Assembly (NCBI GenBank): GCA_015057365.1
Contig: SVEN01000003.1
Span: forward strand, 1 to 64,000
Direction of reading: 5' to 3'
Source of the DNA: Lachnospiraceae bacterium
GTDB taxonomy: Bacteria; Bacillota; Clostridia; Lachnospirales; Lachnospiraceae
DNA length: 64,000 nt
In this document: piece by piece, positions 59,322 through 64,000 of the stretch
Layout: each line of letters starts with the position of its first letter
How positions within the stretch are numbered: position 1 is the first letter of the stretch
Made by a program: the position numbers and the translations under genes
The notes under the pieces: model-generated
What the model was told of the DNA's origin: nothing
Seen by the model: the letters and a program-made list of their open reading frames with translations, nothing else
Databases searched by the model: none

Positions 59322-60293
59322 TTACTGTACTTCGTCACGAAGCTCTTTGCCGGTAATTTCAAGAAACACATCGTTTAAGGTCGGCTGCTCCGCAAACACT
59401 CTGCCGAAGGAAATCTCCGCATTGTTTAAATACTCCAGCACATGCAGTACGTTATGTCTTCCGCCGTTACACTTAATGGTAGCCATACCATCGATATACT
59501 CCACAGAGGTTACATGGGAAAGCTTCTCTAACCCGAACATTGCCTCGCTGGTCAGTTCCGGCACCTCCACCCGGATGGTTTCACCGGTCTGAATCATACT
59601 CTTAAGCTCATCCTTCGTACCGGTTGCCACCAACTGACCCTTATCGATAATAGCAATTCTGGAACAAAGCTGCTCCACTTCTTCCATGTAGTGGGAGGTG
59701 TAGATTACCGTCGCTCCCTGGCGGTTCAACTCCTTAATACCCTCTAAGATTTTGTTCCGGCTCTGTGGATCAATGGCCACCGTCGGCTCATCAAAAATAA
59801 TCAGTTCCGGCTTATGTGCGATACCACAGGCGATATTCAAACGACGGAGAAGTCCGCCGGACAACTTCTTCGGATAAAACTTTGTAAATTCCTCCAACCC
59901 TACAAAGGTAATTGCCTCCTGCACCAGCGCCTTTCTTTTTTCTTTCTCCTTTACATACAAGCTGCAAAAGTAATCGATGTTCTCATACACCGTAAGCTCA
60001 TCAAATACCGCTACATTCTGCAGCACTATGCCGATACGGCCCTTCACGGAATAATTGTCCGCCCGCATCTTTTCCCCGAATACGGTAATCTCTCCCTTGT
60101 CATACTCCGTCAGGGAAAGCAGGCAATTAATGATGGTGGACTTGCCGCTGCCGTTTGGTCCCAACAGCCCGAAAATCTCTCCCTTTTCAATGGACAGATT
60201 CATGTGATCCACCGCCACCAGCTCCTTATACCGCTTTACCAGATTCTCAATCTTAACTACTGTATTCATAGTGTCTCCTTTCGTTTCAAACAC
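59322..60293 (-). CDS. ABC transporter ATP-binding protein
   Basis: GLLGPNGSGKSTIINCLL; KLSGGLLRRLNIACGIAHKPELIIFDEPT. Confidence 0.96.
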   Translation of the reverse strand: MFETKGDTMNTVVKIENLVKRYKELVAVDHMNLSIEKGEIFGLLGPNGSGKSTIINCLLSLTEYDKGEITVFGEKMRADNYSVKGRIGIVLQNVAVFDELTVYENIDYFCSLYVKEKEKRKALVQEAITFVGLEEFTKFYPKKLSGGLLRRLNIACGIAHKPELIIFDEPTVAIDPQSRNKILEGIKELNRQGATVIYTSHYMEEVEQLCSRIAIIDKGQLVATGTKDELKSMIQTGETIRVEVPELTSEAMFGLEKLSHVTSVEYIDGMATIKCNGGRHNVLHVLEYLNNAEISFGRVFAEQPTLNDVFLEITGKELRDEVQ

Positions 60294-60527
60294 GGTTTCG
60301 CATCTTATGCCCCTATCATACCAAAGACAAAACTCACATTCCAGTGTCGTTTGTCAGAAGAAGAATGTGACAAATGTCATCGGTTTTTGGCTTTTCATTC
60401 TACTAAATATGTGATAAACTGGATTATAGAATTTGGATGAAATTATGCCATATATATTACGCGGTGACCCAGGTGTGGCGATTCTTACGTTTTGTCACTA
60501 CGCCCGAAAAAGAAAGGAGGAATGAAT

Positions 60528-61592
60528 ATGCGAGGAATTATCGACAAACTGGTACTGTTGTTTTTCGGACTGACACTTTTATTAACCACGAATCCGTCCG
60601 TCAAGCCGATTATTCTCCTGCTCTGTGTATTCATTGCGCTTACGATAGAAGAACTGGTTTCCTCCCTGCCCTTTTCCTACGGATTGTTCAGCCTTGGCGT
60701 ACTGCTCGGTATCTTTTTTCCGGATGTACTCTTTTTCCTTCCGGTGCTTTGTTATCCGCTATGTGTGAAGCGTCCGACGCCGCTGTTGCTTGCTTCCCTA
60801 CTTCCGGTAATTCGATCCTTCTTTACCTTTGACGAGATTGCCACTTGTTTCCTTGTTTTGTTCCTGCTTACTGTTGCTTTGCTTCTCTCCTACAGAGAAC
60901 GACAGCTATTGCAAGCTTCTTCGGATTTAATAAAGCTGCGGGACACCGATACGGAGGAAAAGCTTTCCTTACAGGAACAGGCACAGACCTTAATGGAGAA
61001 TCAGGACGCGGGAATCAAAATCGCCACCCTGCAGGAACGCACCCGTATTGCCAGAGAGATTCACGATAATGTAGGGCATCTCTTGTCCCGTTCTATCCTA
61101 CAGGTAGGTGCCATGCTGACCGTAAAAAAAGACGACGAGTCTCTTCTTCTCTTAAAGGAAAGCCTGGATGCCGCCATGCAGGGCATCCGTAGCAGCGTCC
61201 ATGATTTGCGGGATGATGCGCTGGATTTGGAAACTTCCGCCAAGCAGCTTCTGGCGGATTATTCTTCCTACCGGACTTCCTTTGAATACGACATAGCACC
61301 GGAACTTCCGGTTCCCGTGACCTATTGTTTCCTCACCATTATGAAAGAGGCACTGGCAAATATCACAAAGCACAGCAATGCAGACTCCATTCGCATCAGC
61401 ATGAAGGAATACACGTCCCTATACCAACTCTCCATCGGAGATAACGGTACCGATGTGCGGATTCCGGAAGGTAATACCGGCATGGGACTGGAAAATATGC
61501 AGGCACGAGTAGCTTCTCTAAAAGGAACCATCCGTTTCTCCACTCAGAACGGATTTCACATTTTCGTATCTATTCCGAAGGACCATAACTAG
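60528..61592 (+). CDS. Sensor histidine kinase (HisKA_3, NarL/LiaS type)
   Basis: ERTRIAREIHDNVGHLLSRSILQVGA; NTGMGLENMQARV; RBS AAAGGAGGAATGAAT supports ATG at 60528. Confidence 0.92.
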   Translation: MRGIIDKLVLLFFGLTLLLTTNPSVKPIILLLCVFIALTIEELVSSLPFSYGLFSLGVLLGIFFPDVLFFLPVLCYPLCVKRPTPLLLASLLPVIRSFFTFDEIATCFLVLFLLTVALLLSYRERQLLQASSDLIKLRDTDTEEKLSLQEQAQTLMENQDAGIKIATLQERTRIAREIHDNVGHLLSRSILQVGAMLTVKKDDESLLLLKESLDAAMQGIRSSVHDLRDDALDLETSAKQLLADYSSYRTSFEYDIAPELPVPVTYCFLTIMKEALANITKHSNADSIRISMKEYTSLYQLSIGDNGTDVRIPEGNTGMGLENMQARVASLKGTIRFSTQNGFHIFVSIPKDHN

Positions 61593-61601
61593 GAGGATTT
61601 T

Positions 61602-62225
61602 ATGAAAGTTTTAGTTGTAGACGATGACCGCGTAGTCGGTATTTCCTTAAAAACCATTTTAGAGGCAGAGCCGGACATTACCGTTCCTGCTCTGGGCAGA
61701 GACGGTGCCGAAGCTGTTTCCTTGTACCGGGAGTATCAGCCGGATATCCTTCTTATGGACATCCGCATGGAAGGAATGAACGGCCTGGACGCAGCTACCT
61801 CCATTTTATCGGAATATCCGGCCGCAAACATCCTCTTTTTAACTACCTTTTCCGATGACGAATACATTGTCCGTGCGCTACGCCTCGGTGCAAAAGGATA
61901 TCTTTTAAAGCAAGACTTTGAAAGCATTGTCCCTGCCCTTCATGCCGTATACGGCGGCCAAAATGTATTCGGAAGCGAGGTTGTAAAAAAGATTCCGGAT
62001 ATCCTCTCCACTCCAAAAGAACCGGATGTATCCGGACTTCCTTTAAACGAAAAAGAAATCGAAATCATGAAGCTGGTGGCAGAAGGATTGAATAATAAAG
62101 AAATCGCACAGACCCTCTTCTTATCCGAGGGTACCGTACGGAATTATTTAAGCAGTACACTGGAAAAGCTGGAGCTTCGCGATCGCACCCAGCTGGCCAT
62201 TTATTATTATAAGCACGTACACTAG
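61602..62225 (+). CDS. LuxR/NarL-family response regulator
   Basis: MKVLVVDDDRVVGISLKTIL; DILLMDIRMEGMNG; EKEIEIMKLVAEGLNNKEIAQTLFLSEGTVRNYLSSTLEKL. Confidence 0.96.
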   Translation: MKVLVVDDDRVVGISLKTILEAEPDITVPALGRDGAEAVSLYREYQPDILLMDIRMEGMNGLDAATSILSEYPAANILFLTTFSDDEYIVRALRLGAKGYLLKQDFESIVPALHAVYGGQNVFGSEVVKKIPDILSTPKEPDVSGLPLNEKEIEIMKLVAEGLNNKEIAQTLFLSEGTVRNYLSSTLEKLELRDRTQLAIYYYKHVH

Positions 62226-62275
62226 CGCATTTTTTAGTCTGTTGTTAAAAATAGTGTACCGGAAAGGACCGACTC

Positions 62276-63505
62276 ATGAAAGTTGCCGGAATAATCGTAG
62301 AATACAATCCGTTCCACAAGGGACACGAATATCACATTGCTGAGACACGCCGCGTGACCGGGGCGGATTGTGTGGTGGCGGTCATGAGCGGAAACTTTAC
62401 CCAGAGAGGGATTCCGGCTTGTCTCGATAAGTTCACAAGAGCGGAATGTGCTCTTGCCTGCGGTGCGGATGTGGTATTGGAGCTTCCTTTTTGTTACGCC
62501 ACCGGCAGTGCCGAGTATTTTGCGGAGGGTGCCGTTACTGTTTTAGATAAACTGGGCTGTGTGGACAGCCTTTGCTTCGGTACGGAGGCGGATGTCCCGA
62601 TCTCTCTTTATACCGAAACCGCTGCCTTTCTTTGTGAGGAACCGGCCGCCTATAAAAAAACATTACAGGAAGGACTTCGTGCCGGACTTACTTTTCCGCA
62701 GGCACGTCTTGCAGCCGCACAACCGCACCTGTCCCGGGAGGCTTTGGCTCTGTTGGAGTCCCCGAACGCCCTGTTAGGTTTGGAATATTGTAAGGCTTTA
62801 TACCGCAGAAAGAGTACTATCACCCCATATGCCATCGGCAGAGTGGGTGCCGGCTACCACGAAGAATCAATCGTTTCGGAGCGCTTTTCTTCGGCCACGG
62901 CCTTGCGTACTTTACTGACACCGGGGACCGCATTTCCGGCGGCATTTCTTGCTGAACTTCCCACGGCTGCAGCTGCGCTTCTTTCCGAAAAGCCTTATGC
63001 ACCGGTTTTTGCGGAAGATTTTCTTTCGTTATATCGTTATGCCGTTGCCGCAAAGGCCGACCGGCTTTCTTCCTTTGCGGATGTTTCTTCCGAGCTTGCT
63101 GGGCGCCTTCGTAAGCGTTTTCCGTCCTGTGACTACGAGACCTTTCTTGACCATATCAAGACAAAGCAGTATACCCGCACCCGGATTGAGCGGTGCTTTG
63201 TACACATCCTATTGGATTTGGAACAGTCCGCTCTGGACACCTTCCGTAAAAACGAGGTATGCTATGCTCGTATTCTGGGCTTCAAAGAAAGCGCAACCTC
63301 TCTTTTAAAGACATGGAAAAAGACCGCATCTTTGCCGGTCCTTACCAAGCTTGCCCAAAAGTCAAAGCGTTGCAATGCCTCGGAAAACGCTCTTCTTTCC
63401 TATGATATTGCCGCCACCGACCTGTACAACACCATAGTTTTCCAAAAACACGGCGTTCTTTTGTCGGATGACTTTTCATATACTTTTTCAAATGACAGGT
63501 TTTAA
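62276..63505 (+). CDS. tmcAL: tRNA(Met) cytidine acetate ligase (nucleotidyltransferase, YlbM)
   Basis: MKVAGIIVEYNPFHKGHEYHI...VVAVMSGNFTQRGIPACLDKFTRAECALACGADVVLELPF. Confidence 0.95.
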   Translation: MKVAGIIVEYNPFHKGHEYHIAETRRVTGADCVVAVMSGNFTQRGIPACLDKFTRAECALACGADVVLELPFCYATGSAEYFAEGAVTVLDKLGCVDSLCFGTEADVPISLYTETAAFLCEEPAAYKKTLQEGLRAGLTFPQARLAAAQPHLSREALALLESPNALLGLEYCKALYRRKSTITPYAIGRVGAGYHEESIVSERFSSATALRTLLTPGTAFPAAFLAELPTAAAALLSEKPYAPVFAEDFLSLYRYAVAAKADRLSSFADVSSELAGRLRKRFPSCDYETFLDHIKTKQYTRTRIERCFVHILLDLEQSALDTFRKNEVCYARILGFKESATSLLKTWKKTASLPVLTKLAQKSKRCNASENALLSYDIAATDLYNTIVFQKHGVLLSDDFSYTFSNDRF

Positions 63506-63518
63506 GTGAGACCTTCCT

Positions 63519-64000
63519 ATGACTTTGTCCGTACACTCGCGTTCCCGCCTCATAAAAAGCGCTATGCTTCTCTTTTTGTGTTGTCTGCTTCTCTTCCCCT
63601 CCACAGCCCTTTCCGGGGCTAAAAGCGGGCTCCTGCTCTGGTTCAACCAGGTTCTGCCCAGCCTCCTTCCCTTTTTAATTCTATCCGCTCTGTTTTTATC
63701 TACCGGCCTGTCCGATAGTATTGCAAATCGTCTGTCGCCGGTTCTCTCTCCGATTTTCCGTTGCTCTCCTTCCGGCTGCTACGCTGTCATTATCGGCCTT
63801 GTAGCCGGTCTTCCGGTAGGCGCAAAAACGGTAGCAGCCCTCGTAAGCTCCGGAAAAATCACAAAAAAAGAAGGACAATACCTCCTTCCTCTCTGCAACA
63901 ATCCCAGCCCTTTGTTTTTGTTGGGCTTTATTTCCGTATCCATACTGGAACGACCGGACCTTCGCTATATCGTTTTTCTTATCGTAACCGTATCCTCGGT
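63519..64000 (+). CDS. YlbJ-like sporulation/nucleoside-recognition integral membrane protein (5' part, runs off window)
   Basis: FNQVLPSLLPFLILSALFLSTGL...GLVAGLPVGAKTVAALVSSGKITKKEGQYLLPLCNNPSPLFLLGFI; open to window end. Confidence 0.8.
   Translation, partial: MTLSVHSRSRLIKSAMLLFLCCLLLFPSTALSGAKSGLLLWFNQVLPSLLPFLILSALFLSTGLSDSIANRLSPVLSPIFRCSPSGCYAVIIGLVAGLPVGAKTVAALVSSGKITKKEGQYLLPLCNNPSPLFLLGFISVSILERPDLRYIVFLIVTVSS

Overview
The 64 kb window reads as chromosomal DNA of a Firmicute, probably a Lachnospiraceae-type gut clostridium (inferred from gene content; species not identified). Most genes are on the minus strand and look like housekeeping or signalling genes. They include SseB-like, TcdA, an anaerobic RNR (NrdD), HflX, HisF/HisH, CheV, MntP, an MCP, a MoxR/DUF58/transglutaminase set, ABC transporters, two-component systems, TmcAL and a YlbJ-like protein. 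RNA features: a T-box leader at the left edge, tRNA-Gly(GCC) and a cobalamin riboswitch. Most interesting observations: (1) a cobalamin-riboswitch-controlled DUF4430 lipoprotein translationally coupled to an ECF-type S component, a candidate corrinoid capture/import pair; (2) a five-gene operon-like set joining two BMP-family binding proteins to a hybrid kinase-REC-Hpt, a REC-GGDEF and a REC-HD-GYP protein, with no BMP-type ABC permease adjacent; (3) a dispersed structured intergenic repeat (1-110 and about 39.15-39.25 kb) and a dense covarying hairpin array beside tRNA-Gly at 10.4-10.7 kb; (4) two same-length paralogs of a Cys-rich, U32-peptidase-like family; (5) an accessory patch at 34-36.6 kb with an Rpn/PD-(D/E)XK protein whose promoter lies inside nested inverted repeats, a decayed fucO-like gene and an orphan two-gene unit. 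All assignments come from reading the sequence and ORF translations; no database searches were run.
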